Of a stretch of 64,000 nucleotides of DNA, positions 53,983 through 61,432 are shown piece after piece. Each line of letters begins with the position of its first letter. The stretch's first letter is position 1. The stretch spans positions 62,001 to 126,000 of the forward strand of contig CAOKER010000002.1 of the NCBI GenBank assembly GCA_948467545.1, given 5' to 3'. The notes beneath the pieces are model-generated. The model did not search any database. It was not told the origin of the DNA and worked only from the letters and a program-made list of their open reading frames with translations. Made by a program: the position numbers and the translations under genes. The stretch comes from an uncultured Eubacteriales bacterium. Its GTDB lineage: Bacteria > Bacillota > Clostridia > Oscillospirales > CAG-272.

Positions 53983-55347
53983 CTAACTTTTCTGATCGCT
54001 CATATTTGAAAGCGAGGTAAACTTTGTATATTGTCCGAACCAGCCCATATCGACTTTTCCGGTTGAACCGTGACGGTTTTTAGCTATAATAACCTGAGCG
54101 ATATTCTGCGGAATTTCAACGCTTCCGCCTTTTGATTCCTTTGAATCGCCGTAATATTCAGGTCTGTAAAGAAACATTACAATATCAGCATCCTGTTCGA
54201 TTGCACCTGAGTCGCGAAGGTCGGAGAGCATCGGAATCTTTTCCGTTCTCTGCTCGGTTGCACGCGAAAGCTGAGCACAGCAAATTACAGGAACGTGAAG
54301 TTCTTTGGCAAGCAGTTTCAGATTTCTCGAAATATCCGCAACTTCCTGAACACGGTTATCGGTTTTACGGTCAGCAGCCATCAGCTGGAGATAATCTATA
54401 ACAACCATTCCGAGATTTCTGAGCCGTCTGAGCTTCGCCTTCATTCCGGTTACCGTAATTCCGGTAGTATCATCTATCCAAATATCGCACTCTGAGAGTA
54501 TCGAAGCCGCATGAGCAAGGTTTTTCCAGTCCTCTCCCGAAAGATTACCGTTTCTCATTACATAAGTATCAATCAGCGCTTCACTCGAAAGCATTCTCTG
54601 CACAAGCTGCTCACATGACATTTCAAGCGAAAAAACAGCGACCGCCTTTTTCGTCGTCCGTGCGGCCGAAGCCGCAATGTTAAGAGCAAACGAGGTTTTT
54701 CCCATTCCGGGACGCGCGCCGACAAGCACAAGATCAGAATCACCAAGTCCGATTAAAACCTTGTCAAGGTCGGTAAATCCCGTGGGAATGCCCTTCATGG
54801 ATTCGGGATCTATATTAAGCTTGCGCAGATAATCGTAGACGCTTACAAGAACATCCTTGATATGAACGAAATTTTTGTTTCCGTTTCCCTGAACAATCTG
54901 AAATATCTGCTGTTCGGCCTGTTCTAAGATAGTCCCGACATCGTCCTGAGCGGTATAAGCGTTTTCGGAAATCTCTTCACATGCCCCGATAAGCTGCCGA
55001 AGCAGCCATTTATCTCTCACAATCGCGGCGTAATCTTTAATATTTGCAGATGTGGGAACAATTTCCGCAAGCACCTTTATATAAGTACGTCCCTGTTCGT
55101 CATTCTTATAAACGCCGCGCTTTACAAGCATATCGATCAGCGTAACGACGTCTATATTTTTGTCATGAAGATACAGCTCCTTTATCGCAAGCCAAATTTC
55201 ACGGTGATCTTCGGTAGAAAACGATTCCGCCGTGAGAATATCGGCAACCTGATTTAAGCTGTCGGGATCGATAAGAATCGAACCAAGAACCGACTGCTCC
55301 GCCTCGATGGAAACAGGGAGCTGTCTCTGCGCCTCATGAAATTCCAT
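53983..55347 (-). CDS. dnaB: Replicative DNA helicase DnaB (Bacillus DnaC)
   Basis: Hexameric replicative helicase. The 454-aa protein has the N-terminal collar domain (PVSIEAEQSVLGSILIDP), the linker, Walker A GARPGMGKTS at 210-219, Walker B VVIDYLQLM, and the arginine finger region. The C-terminal HRHGSTGKV segment is usual. It follows rplI by 360 bp on the same strand, the conserved rplI-dnaB order, and precedes tilS by 45 bp. Confidence 0.97.
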   Translation of the reverse strand: MEFHEAQRQLPVSIEAEQSVLGSILIDPDSLNQVADILTAESFSTEDHREIWLAIKELYLHDKNIDVVTLIDMLVKRGVYKNDEQGRTYIKVLAEIVPTSANIKDYAAIVRDKWLLRQLIGACEEISENAYTAQDDVGTILEQAEQQIFQIVQGNGNKNFVHIKDVLVSVYDYLRKLNIDPESMKGIPTGFTDLDKVLIGLGDSDLVLVGARPGMGKTSFALNIAASAARTTKKAVAVFSLEMSCEQLVQRMLSSEALIDTYVMRNGNLSGEDWKNLAHAASILSECDIWIDDTTGITVTGMKAKLRRLRNLGMVVIDYLQLMAADRKTDNRVQEVADISRNLKLLAKELHVPVICCAQLSRATEQRTEKIPMLSDLRDSGAIEQDADIVMFLYRPEYYGDSKESKGGSVEIPQNIAQVIIAKNRHGSTGKVDMGWFGQYTKFTSLSNMSDQKS

Positions 55348-55707
55348 AATAGTTTATTCTCCGTAATATAAATGGGAAACCTAAATATAAATGGGAAACT
55401 CAAAAGAAAATTTTTGTTTTACAATTCATACAAAACACCAAAGAAACGATGAAAATAGCCTGTACAGCATTCAGCATTGTATGACATTGACGACATAGAC
55501 AGCATTGTACGGCATAGATAACGTCTCAAATTATACGACCTATTATAAAACTTATAAGCCAATTGTACATCATAATGAAAACTGTATCCTGCTACGGCGT
55601 GAGGCGGATTCCGTTCCCGTTTTCCGCCCGGAGCACAGCCCCGCGCCGAAACACCGTCCGTTGGCATGACGGGGCGGTGCGTCCGCGTATGACCTGTATG
55701 AATTCTA
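55348..55707. other. Spacer between rplI and dnaB with short repeats
   Basis: ATATAAATGGGAAAC is repeated at 55366-55380 and 55385-55399. Degenerate ACATAGA/GCATTGTA-type short repeats lie at 55457-55525. A GC-rich hairpin CACCG.CCGT / ACGG..CGGTG (55653-55680) follows rplI. No credible gene. Confidence 0.45.
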
Positions 55708-56151
55708 TTATTTTTCAGCGACAATCAAATTGATTTTGCCTACTATACCGGGATAAAGCTTTACGTCAAAAGCATAACTGCCGTACGCTTTAACCGTATT
55801 CATATCAATTTTGCGGCGGTCGATTTTTATTCCGCACTGTCGCTCAAGCTCCTCCTGCAAATCTTTCGAGGTAACCGAACCGTACAAATGTCCGTCTGCT
55901 CCGCAGGCTACGTTGATTTTAACGCTGCATCCCTCAAGCTTTTCTTTAATCTCGTTTGCCGCCTGCCGCTCAAGCTCGGTTTTGTACTGAGCCGCCTTTT
56001 CCTTATTTTTCAAATCATTCAGCGCCTGACTGTTTGCCTCTATGGCAAGGCCCTTCGGCAAAAGAAAATTCCTCGCGTAGCCGTCCGAAACATCGATAAG
56101 CTGTCCCTTTTTTCCCTGCGCCTTTACATCCTGAGTAAGAATTACTTTCAT
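55708..56151 (-). CDS. rplI: 50S ribosomal protein bL9
   Basis: Two-domain protein on the 50S subunit near the L1 stalk base. The 147-aa protein begins MKVILTQDVKAQGKKGQLID, the conserved N-terminal domain. It has YARNFLLPKGLAIEA, the long connecting helix, and a C-terminal domain ending LYPGIVGKINLIVAEK. Length matches the family. It is flanked by gdpP upstream and dnaB downstream, as in many Firmicutes. Confidence 0.97.
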   Translation of the reverse strand: MKVILTQDVKAQGKKGQLIDVSDGYARNFLLPKGLAIEANSQALNDLKNKEKAAQYKTELERQAANEIKEKLEGCSVKINVACGADGHLYGSVTSKDLQEELERQCGIKIDRRKIDMNTVKAYGSYAFDVKLYPGIVGKINLIVAEK

Positions 56152-56203
56152 GCTGATTTCCTTTCTGCAAAAAAATATATATATTGTTTATCTTAAATCC
56201 CTT

Positions 56204-56322
56204 AATTTGTCTGATTTATCTTAATTTCCTTTATCTCAATTTGTCTTATTTATCCTAAAGCCCTTTTATTTCAATTTGTCTTATTTATCCTAAAACCCTT
56301 TATTTTTATTTGTCTAAATCTG
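56204..56322. repeat. 35-bp tandem repeats between gdpP and rplI
   Basis: Three consecutive units of 34, 35 and 35 bp (56204-56237, 56238-56272, 56273-56307) and a partial fourth, each opening AATTTGTCT and containing TTTATC.TAA and CCCTTT-like blocks. The two full 35-bp units differ at only a few positions. Confidence 0.75.
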
Positions 56323-56339
56323 TTTTTCCGAGTAATCTT

Positions 56340-58391
56340 CTATTCCCCGTCAAGATAAGAGTCGATTGCGTCGGTCAGCATCTTCCGCGCCTGCTGTGGG
56401 GTAACTCCGTAGAGCTGAGTAGCGGCAACGTCAAAACGTCCGCCACCGCCGATTTTTTCGGCTATAAGCTGAACATTTACCGATCCCTCCGACCTTGCGC
56501 TTATATGAACATAGTCATCCACACAGCACACGGCAAAGGACGCCTCCACCCCCTCGACAGATAAAAGCTTATCGGCCGCTTTTGCGGCGGCAACCCTGTC
56601 AAACGGCGAATTTTCATTGTTTACATTCATTGAAATGGCTATAACAGAGCGATATATTTCAACGTCCGTTTCAAACTTGGCTTCACGGATAAAATCATCG
56701 AGATCGGTTTTAAACAGCTGTTCAATATCAGCCGGTTCCGCACCCTCTCCGCGAAGATACAGCGCGGCGCTGAATGTTCTTGTGTGAGTGTTGCGCGAAA
56801 ACTGTTTGGTATCGAGCAGAATTCCGGCAAACATTATGTCAGCCTCATCCTTTGGAAGCGTTCCTGCGGGAATTGACTGTTCAAGAATTTCAACGACAAG
56901 CTCACACGCAGACGAAGCCGACGGCTCTATATAGGTTATAATCGGATTGCGCGCATATTCCGCCGTTTTTCTGTGGTGATCGATAACAACCATATTGAAA
57001 ATATTGTCCGCGATTTCGGGTGATTCAAATTTTTCACGGTTATTGACGTCGCATACCACAAGCAGCGTCTCCGACGTTATCATATCCTGAGCGTCGGCCG
57101 CATTTACAAATATACTCAGGTATTCAGGATTCGCCCGAAGCCCCGAAAGAGCCTTTTTCAGATTTGGATCCTTTTCGTTTATAACTATATTGACCTTGAC
57201 TCCGCAGAACATGGCAAGCCTTGCGACGCCGACGCATGCACCGAGAGAATCAAAATCGGCGTTTTTATGCCCCATAATAATGACGTTTGAACTCTTTGAA
57301 ATTGCAACGGCAAGCGCATTCGCGACAACGCGGGCGCGCACCTTTGTGCGCTTTGAAACTCCCTTGCTTCGTCCGCCGTAAAACTCCAGTCCCGAATCGG
57401 CTCTGACAACGGCCTGATCTCCGCCTCTCTGCAGCGCCATGTCAAGCGCGTTTCTTGCGGCGCGGTCCTTGTCGGCAAGCCCGCCGAAGGAGCTGGAAAT
57501 ACCGATGGAAATCGTCACCGGCATATTTCCCTCTCCGATTTTTATATTTCTTACTCGGTCAAGAATGTCAAATTTATTCTCGATAAACTCGCGTACATGG
57601 GCAGCCTCAAAAATGAAAATATACCGTTCCCGCTCATACTCTTTAAATATACCGCCTACAGATTCCGCCCACTGCTTTAAAACACCCTCAACCTGACCGA
57701 CAACAGTACGGTACTGCTCCTGCACATACTGCATCAGCTCGTCAAGATTGTCAATCATGATGTACGCAACAACCGCAGTTTCATCGGTTAGCTGTTTGTA
57801 AACGGATACAATTTCACTGCGGTCATTCCAAAACGTCATCGTATAGCTTTTGCTGCTTGTGCCCGTCCGATAACCCTTTATTTCCCATTGCCTTCCGAAT
57901 AAGGTACACTCGAAACCACTGTCCGACTCCGGTGAAATAACGTCCTCCGTCTGAATTCCGCATACCTTTTCAAAGCTCCGTCCGTAAAGGGAATCGCCTA
58001 ACCCGCAGCAAGCCGAAAAACTCCTGTTAAACCAGACAATGGCACCGCTGTCGTCAAAAATCAGCACGGGCGTCTGAATCCGCGCCAATACGTCGAGCGC
58101 AGCGTTGTCCGATACAGGATATTCAAAATTTTTCAGCGAAATGGAGCGCGCCCTTATAACGCGGACAAGAAGCTCACTCAATAATACGGCAGGTATATAC
58201 AGAACAATTGCCGCAATGCAAACGGCGGAAAGCTTGCTGTTTTCACCTCCGAAAAATACGGAAAACGACAAAATAAGGATAAATACATATGAAATTGCAA
58301 CGGCGAGAAAGAGCCTTTGCTGTCTGTATCCTCTCAGCCGTTTGCCGATTTTTTTAAACACAGATAAATTCCTCCGCATAACAACCGTCAT
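56340..58391 (-). CDS. gdpP: c-di-AMP phosphodiesterase GdpP
   Basis: Membrane-bound phosphodiesterase that hydrolyses the second messenger c-di-AMP. The 683-aa protein has two membrane segments (about 27-48 and 57-78), a PAS-like domain (about 98-200), and a degenerate GGDEF-like domain (about 200-340; the signature is not GGDEF, ending QRGGDQAVV). The DHH-DHHA1 domain follows, with GHKNADFDS at 374-382, CDVNNRE, IDHHRK with DHH at 471-473, and GGGGRFD near the end. All catalytic motifs are intact. The ribosome site is weak, and an ATG four codons in is a possible start. It follows yybS by 30 bp. Confidence 0.95.
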   Translation of the reverse strand: MTVVMRRNLSVFKKIGKRLRGYRQQRLFLAVAISYVFILILSFSVFFGGENSKLSAVCIAAIVLYIPAVLLSELLVRVIRARSISLKNFEYPVSDNAALDVLARIQTPVLIFDDSGAIVWFNRSFSACCGLGDSLYGRSFEKVCGIQTEDVISPESDSGFECTLFGRQWEIKGYRTGTSSKSYTMTFWNDRSEIVSVYKQLTDETAVVAYIMIDNLDELMQYVQEQYRTVVGQVEGVLKQWAESVGGIFKEYERERYIFIFEAAHVREFIENKFDILDRVRNIKIGEGNMPVTISIGISSSFGGLADKDRAARNALDMALQRGGDQAVVRADSGLEFYGGRSKGVSKRTKVRARVVANALAVAISKSSNVIIMGHKNADFDSLGACVGVARLAMFCGVKVNIVINEKDPNLKKALSGLRANPEYLSIFVNAADAQDMITSETLLVVCDVNNREKFESPEIADNIFNMVVIDHHRKTAEYARNPIITYIEPSASSACELVVEILEQSIPAGTLPKDEADIMFAGILLDTKQFSRNTHTRTFSAALYLRGEGAEPADIEQLFKTDLDDFIREAKFETDVEIYRSVIAISMNVNNENSPFDRVAAAKAADKLLSVEGVEASFAVCCVDDYVHISARSEGSVNVQLIAEKIGGGGRFDVAATQLYGVTPQQARKMLTDAIDSYLDGE

Positions 58392-58421
58392 ATAGATTCC
58401 GCGGTGAATGCCGCGGCAAAA

Positions 58422-59432
58422 TCAGACGTCCCCTTTTTTCCTTGAATATCTTTTATAAAAAGTGTGAATTACACCGTAAAATACAAAAATCACAGAAAAC
58501 GTGCCGAAACTTACCGTCATCAGGAACAGCACAGCCGCACAGTATATCACAAACGGCATTCCTCCGCCTGTTTTCCGTTTGATATTTCCCGCCGACGTCC
58601 ACAATCCGCAGACAAAAAATCCCGGCATAAGCATTATAGAGATATTTTCTGCCGTGACAATTATCGCGGTGTTTCCGTAAAGAGAACCGAAAAGCAAAGT
58701 TATCAGGTATGCCGCGGCAAAAACATATGCGGAAATCAGGCTCATCTGTATGCCGCAGCCAAACGGCACGCCGTCATACGAAAAAAACTTTGAAAGACAG
58801 GAAGCCAGCCCCATCGAAAGCCATGCAATCACAAGACCGCAGCAAACGACCGCCGCAGGCATAATTTTAATAAGCTCGTCCTTAAGCATTTTTATGGCGC
58901 CGCTGTCAAGATTTATTCCGGCCTCGGCAATACTCTGACTGTTTTCTTCAAATATTTCTTTCATTTCACGATACGGCAAAAGTATTTCATTAATTACACC
59001 GCGGACGGAAAAATCTCCTCCGAGAGCGGCTTGAAGAACAAAATGAAGTCCGGCAAAAGCGAGTATAAAAGCCGCTGAGCATATGAGAGCGGTGTTTTTG
59101 TTTATCCTTCCGCGCGCGGCCTCCGCCGTGAAAAACGCCGACGGTACAACCGCAAAGGTCCAGACGGAAAAAGCGGGATGAAAAATTACATAGCTCAAAA
59201 TAACCGCCGCAAAAGGAATTATATAAACCAGCCGGGAATCCGTCAAAAAGTCAAGATAAGCGACCAGCCCTGCCGCGGCGACAAAGACAAGCCAGCCGCC
59301 GTACGGACCTTCTTTCAGCGCAGCGCAGGAAGCCAGAGCAATTAATATCAAAATTATCACTGTAAATACAGGGACGCCCTTAAATCTGTGCCTTTCGGCC
59401 GTTACCTGCAAATCGTTTTCCTCTCCGTTCAT
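58422..59432 (-). CDS. YybS-like DUF2232 membrane protein
   Basis: Integral membrane protein of the YybS/DUF2232 family, function unknown, commonly encoded just upstream of gdpP. From the ATG at 59432 it has 336 aa and about eight membrane segments in the usual pattern: hydrophobic stretches at about 18-60, 72-88, 96-150, 190-215, 235-275 and 290-325. The start is set by GAAAGG 11 nt upstream; a frame starting 22 codons earlier lacks support. It is the first gene of the yybS-gdpP-rplI-dnaB-tilS-hpt-ftsH run. Confidence 0.8.
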   Translation of the reverse strand: MNGEENDLQVTAERHRFKGVPVFTVIILILIALASCAALKEGPYGGWLVFVAAAGLVAYLDFLTDSRLVYIIPFAAVILSYVIFHPAFSVWTFAVVPSAFFTAEAARGRINKNTALICSAAFILAFAGLHFVLQAALGGDFSVRGVINEILLPYREMKEIFEENSQSIAEAGINLDSGAIKMLKDELIKIMPAAVVCCGLVIAWLSMGLASCLSKFFSYDGVPFGCGIQMSLISAYVFAAAYLITLLFGSLYGNTAIIVTAENISIMLMPGFFVCGLWTSAGNIKRKTGGGMPFVIYCAAVLFLMTVSFGTFSVIFVFYGVIHTFYKRYSRKKGDV

Positions 59433-59610
59433 TTTTTGAAATTCCTTTCGTGTAAACGCGGCGTACTTATCTCTAAAAAGCCTCACTCCGCCGATCATAC
59501 TATATTAGCTCATACTATATTATTATTAATTTGTATTTGTACTCGAATGTATTTGTAATCGGACAAATTTTTATTTTGCATGACCGCCGTCTCTGACGCC
59601 GAAACAAAAC

Positions 59611-59706
59611 TTGTACTTTAACTTATACTTCAACCCGTACTTCAACCCGTACTTTAACCCATACTTCAACCTGTACTTTAACCCGTACTTTAACCTGTAC
59701 TTTAAA
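59611..59706. repeat. Eight 12-bp tandem repeats upstream of yybS
   Basis: Units of consensus YYRTACTTYAAC at 59611, 59623, 59635, 59647, 59659, 59671, 59683 and 59695, without gaps. Units vary only at a few pyrimidine or purine positions. A minus-strand reading would give a four-residue repeat of V/K/E/R type but meets a stop within the array. Confidence 0.88.
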
Positions 59707-59803
59707 GCGTTAGCTAAAAGCCACTGCTTTAAAGTATTATACCATGAATTCTCGGTTTTGTAAATATAAGTTTTGATAATAAAATATACTGTGAAAAATA
59801 AAA

Positions 59804-60038
59804 AAGGCCGAAAAAGCCGTTTTATTACAGTTTCTCCGACAAAATATAAAAACTCCGGGATACCGCCTCATTTTCAGCAGCTCCAACTGAACATAAAAGC
59901 TCCGAAGCAATGTTTCGTTTTCAGCAGTTCCAATAAAACATAAATGCTCAAAGACATTACCTCTGTTTCATCCGCTTCCATAGAACATACAAATTCCGAG
60001 ACACCGTTTCGTTTTCGGCCGCCTCCGCCAAACATAAA
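59804..60038. repeat. Five 47-bp imperfect tandem repeats
   Basis: Units begin at 59804, 59851, 59898, 59945 and 59992, each exactly 47 bp and ending in an ATAAA or ACATAAA box. The middle GTTTCGTTTTCAGCAG-like block and the CTCCGAG-like start recur. The first unit is the most diverged. 47 is not a multiple of three, so the array is not a coding repeat in one frame. A further partial unit may follow at 60039. Confidence 0.7.
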
Positions 60039-60139
60039 AAGTCCTGAAGGCGGCTTTAAATCTTCAAATACAGTTTTCTCAAGTACAGTTTTCTCGTAAT
60101 TTTGCAGTTTCTTAAAAAACAAAAAACGTCAGCAAAAAT

Positions 60140-60243
60140 AAAAAACGTCGGCAGATTTGCTGAGTTGGACTCTCAGCATCTCCTGATATTTATGCGAACA
60201 CAGCACATAAACAGAGCAGCCGGACGAATCCGGTACCGACGTT
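60140..60243 (-). ncRNA. Structured small RNA, copy 1 (cloverleaf-like, family unknown)
   Basis: Minus-strand transcript predicted from about 60243 to 60140. A 98-nt core (60145-60242) is closed by ACGTCGG / CCGACGT. Inside are three hairpins: CCGGA-UUCG-UCCGG, UUUAUGUG-(7 nt)-CGCAUAAA and GCUGAG-AGUCCAA-CUCAGC. It begins 7 nt after a -10 element and ends in TTTTTATTTTT. Topology resembles tRNA, but there is no TTC T-loop consensus and no CCA end. I cannot match it to a known RNA family. The near-copy at 60398 differs by pair-preserving changes, which supports function. Confidence 0.72.
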
Positions 60244-60249
60244 AGCTGT

Positions 60250-60278
60250 ATTATAGCATATTATCTGCCAAAAAACAA
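60250..60278 (-). promoter_or_regulatory. Promoter of small RNA copy 1
   Basis: On the minus strand TTGTTT (60278-60273), 17 bp, TATAAT (60255-60250), with TGC directly before the -10 (extended -10). Confidence 0.75.
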
Positions 60279-60316
60279 GATTTTTCTCAAGTAATAAAAA
60301 AATTTCTAAAAAACTA

Positions 60317-60345
60317 TTGACGTATAAATTTTAAAGTGGTATAAT
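60317..60345 (+). promoter_or_regulatory. Plus-strand promoter pointing antisense into small RNA copy 2
   Basis: TTGACG (60317-60322), 17 bp, TATAAT (60340-60345). Transcription would start near 60352 and read antisense through copy 2 (60398-60502). No protein start follows closely. Confidence 0.6.
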
Positions 60346-60397
60346 AATGCCAGCAAAGTTATAATAAAAACCGTATAAAGTCTTTCCGGCAAGACAT

Positions 60398-60502
60398 AAA
60401 AAAGCGCCGGCAGATTTGCTGAGTTGAGGTCTCAGCATTTCCTGATATTTATGTGCACACGGAACATAAACAGAGCAGCCGGACGAATCCGATACCGACG
60501 TG
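60398..60502 (-). ncRNA. Structured small RNA, copy 2
   Basis: Second copy of the 98-nt core (60404-60501), 259 bp from copy 1 in the same orientation. Stems are kept while bases change. The P1 3' arm is GGCGC instead of GACGT, giving U-G and retaining six pairs. P2 opens UCGGA instead of CCGGA (C-G to U-G). P3 is UUUAUGU/ACAUAAA (U-G to U-A). P4 is identical, with a different loop (ACCUCAA). It ends in TTTTTT. Its own promoter lies directly upstream. Confidence 0.72.
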
Positions 60503-60508
60503 AGATAC

Positions 60509-60537
60509 ATTATAGCATATTTCCCGCTATATTTCAA
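60509..60537 (-). promoter_or_regulatory. Promoter of small RNA copy 2
   Basis: On the minus strand TTGAAA (60537-60532), 17 bp, TATAAT (60514-60509), with TGC before the -10. The ATATGCTATAAT block is shared with copy 1; the -35 regions differ. Confidence 0.78.
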
Positions 60538-60672
60538 GGGGGTACGAAAACAAAACTTCACAATTCTCATCGGTTTTCCGAATTTATTTTATCTTTTTAT
60601 ATTCTTTATATCTTTACAAAGGTGTCATTATAATTTTTCGGAGCGCCGTCCTGATTTTGAAGTTTTTGGATT

Positions 60673-60700
60673 CATAAACCTTTTTTCAAAAAGGTTTATG
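60673..60700. repeat. 13-bp inverted repeat
   Basis: CATAAACCTTTTT / AAAAAGGTTTATG with a 2-nt centre, a long perfect palindrome without a following T-tract. It may be an operator or the remains of a terminator. Confidence 0.5.
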
Positions 60701-60725
60701 TCACCGGAGGCGATGACTTTCGATT

Positions 60726-60822
60726 TTGAATAAACTTGCAGCAGTCCGTATAATACGTGACGTCATAGCTGAGTAATTTCAACCGAAAGCGTGTGTTTGT
60801 GCGCATGCTTTCGGTTTTTTTA
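60726..60822 (+). ncRNA. Short plus-strand RNA with promoter and terminator
   Basis: TTGAAT (60726-60731), 17 bp, TATAAT (60749-60754) predicts a start near 60761. A terminator hairpin AACCGAAAGCGTG / CATGCTTTCGGTT (60781-60817) followed by TTTTTTT ends it near 60822. The transcript would be about 60 nt, mostly the terminator preceded by GUGACGUCAUAGCUGAG, too short for a clear ORF. Confidence 0.5.
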
Positions 60823-60861
60823 TATGCTTGCCGAGTTCTTGATTTAAGGATGTGATTTTCA

Positions 60862-61032
60862 TTGTCAGGTCCAAGCGGAAACGTTTCCGACGGCAGTATC
60901 TCCGTCATCGGAAGCGGCGGTTTTTACGGGCGGCATAGACGAACGCGCAAACGCGGGTATTATTTCCCGCATTTCCCGCGACGGCGCATATGCCCGAATA
61001 CGACCGAACAAACAGAACATAAAATTGAATAA
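60862..61032 (+). CDS. Possible 56-aa basic peptide gene (TTG start)
   Basis: Open frame from TTG with AAGGA 11 nt upstream. The N-terminal half is glycine/serine-rich (SGPSGNVSDGSISVIGSGGF) and the C-terminal half arginine-rich (RHRRTRKRGYYFPHFPRRR). It is not similar to anything I know. It follows the short-RNA terminator and has no obvious promoter. Composition bias could equally arise by chance. Confidence 0.22.
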   Translation: MSGPSGNVSDGSISVIGSGGFYGRHRRTRKRGYYFPHFPRRRICPNTTEQTEHKIE

Positions 61033-61177
61033 TTAATTGACTGTAAGCTTTTCCGCGGAAAAAACTCTTTTCGGACGCTCCGAAACGCTTCGCCGCAGCC
61101 TGTCGGAATCAGACGCTTTTGACGGCATATCGGAGAATCAATCGGAGCCGCTGAACAACGGAGTTAATCTTCCGGGT

Positions 61178-61270
61178 AAAAGAAGAATCGCAGCGAGGGC
61201 GAGAGGCTCGCCCCCTCTCACACCTCGAACTTAGGAGTTGCACGCGTCAACACCAAGTTACTTCTGCGAC
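61178..61270 (-). ncRNA. Third structured small RNA (minus strand)
   Basis: Starts near 61270, immediately downstream of a strong minus-strand promoter. The closing stem is UCGCAG / CUGCGA (61264-61269 with 61188-61193). Hairpin P2 is AACUUGG-U-GUUG-(7 nt)-CAAC-U-CC-U-AAGUU, about 11 bp. Hairpin P3 is CGAGG-UGU-GAGAGG-(7 nt)-CCUCUC-GC-CCUCG. It ends in UUCUUCUUUU. The design (stem at the 5' end, U-rich 3' end) matches the two 98-nt RNAs, but the sequence is unrelated. Confidence 0.6.
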
Positions 61271-61276
61271 ACTTTC

Positions 61277-61305
61277 AGTTTAACACATTTTTCGTTATTT
61301 GTCAA
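61277..61305 (-). promoter_or_regulatory. Consensus promoter of the third small RNA
   Basis: On the minus strand TTGACA (61305-61300), 17 bp, TAAACT (61282-61277). The start site would be near 61270. Confidence 0.72.
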
Positions 61306-61369
61306 CGGACTTATGCTCATTTTTAACACCTTTTCACTTTTTTTGAAATTACTTCCATTGACTTTGACG

Positions 61370-61394
61370 AAAAAACGACGGCTCTGCTCCGTCG
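61370..61394 (-). terminator. Minus-strand intrinsic terminator
   Basis: CGACGG-AGCAGAG-CCGTCG followed by TTTTTT on the minus strand. It implies a minus-strand transcript arriving from the 61.4-62.1 kb region, where no clear protein gene exists. Confidence 0.65.
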
Positions 61395-61432
61395 GGCTCC
61401 GCTCTTGAACGGAAAGTTTCAAAGCTTTTCCG

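Noticed and set aside
55419..55724. 101-codon minus-strand frame after rplI
   Set aside because: It begins inside rplI in another frame and runs through short repeats; no start site or similarity.
59804..60038. CRISPR array
   Set aside because: Units are contiguous 47-mers that diverge along their whole length; there is no alternation of constant repeat and unique spacer, and no cas gene is in the window.
60140..60502. tRNA genes
   Set aside because: The cloverleaf-like fold lacks the TTC T-loop consensus, a D-loop GG and a plausible anticodon arm of fixed size (the loops differ between copies), so these are not tRNAs.
60140..60502. TPP riboswitch, suggested by CTGAG and CCTGAT words on the plus strand
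   Set aside because: The order and flanking bases do not fit the TPP aptamer, and promoters and U-tracts place the functional strand on the minus side.
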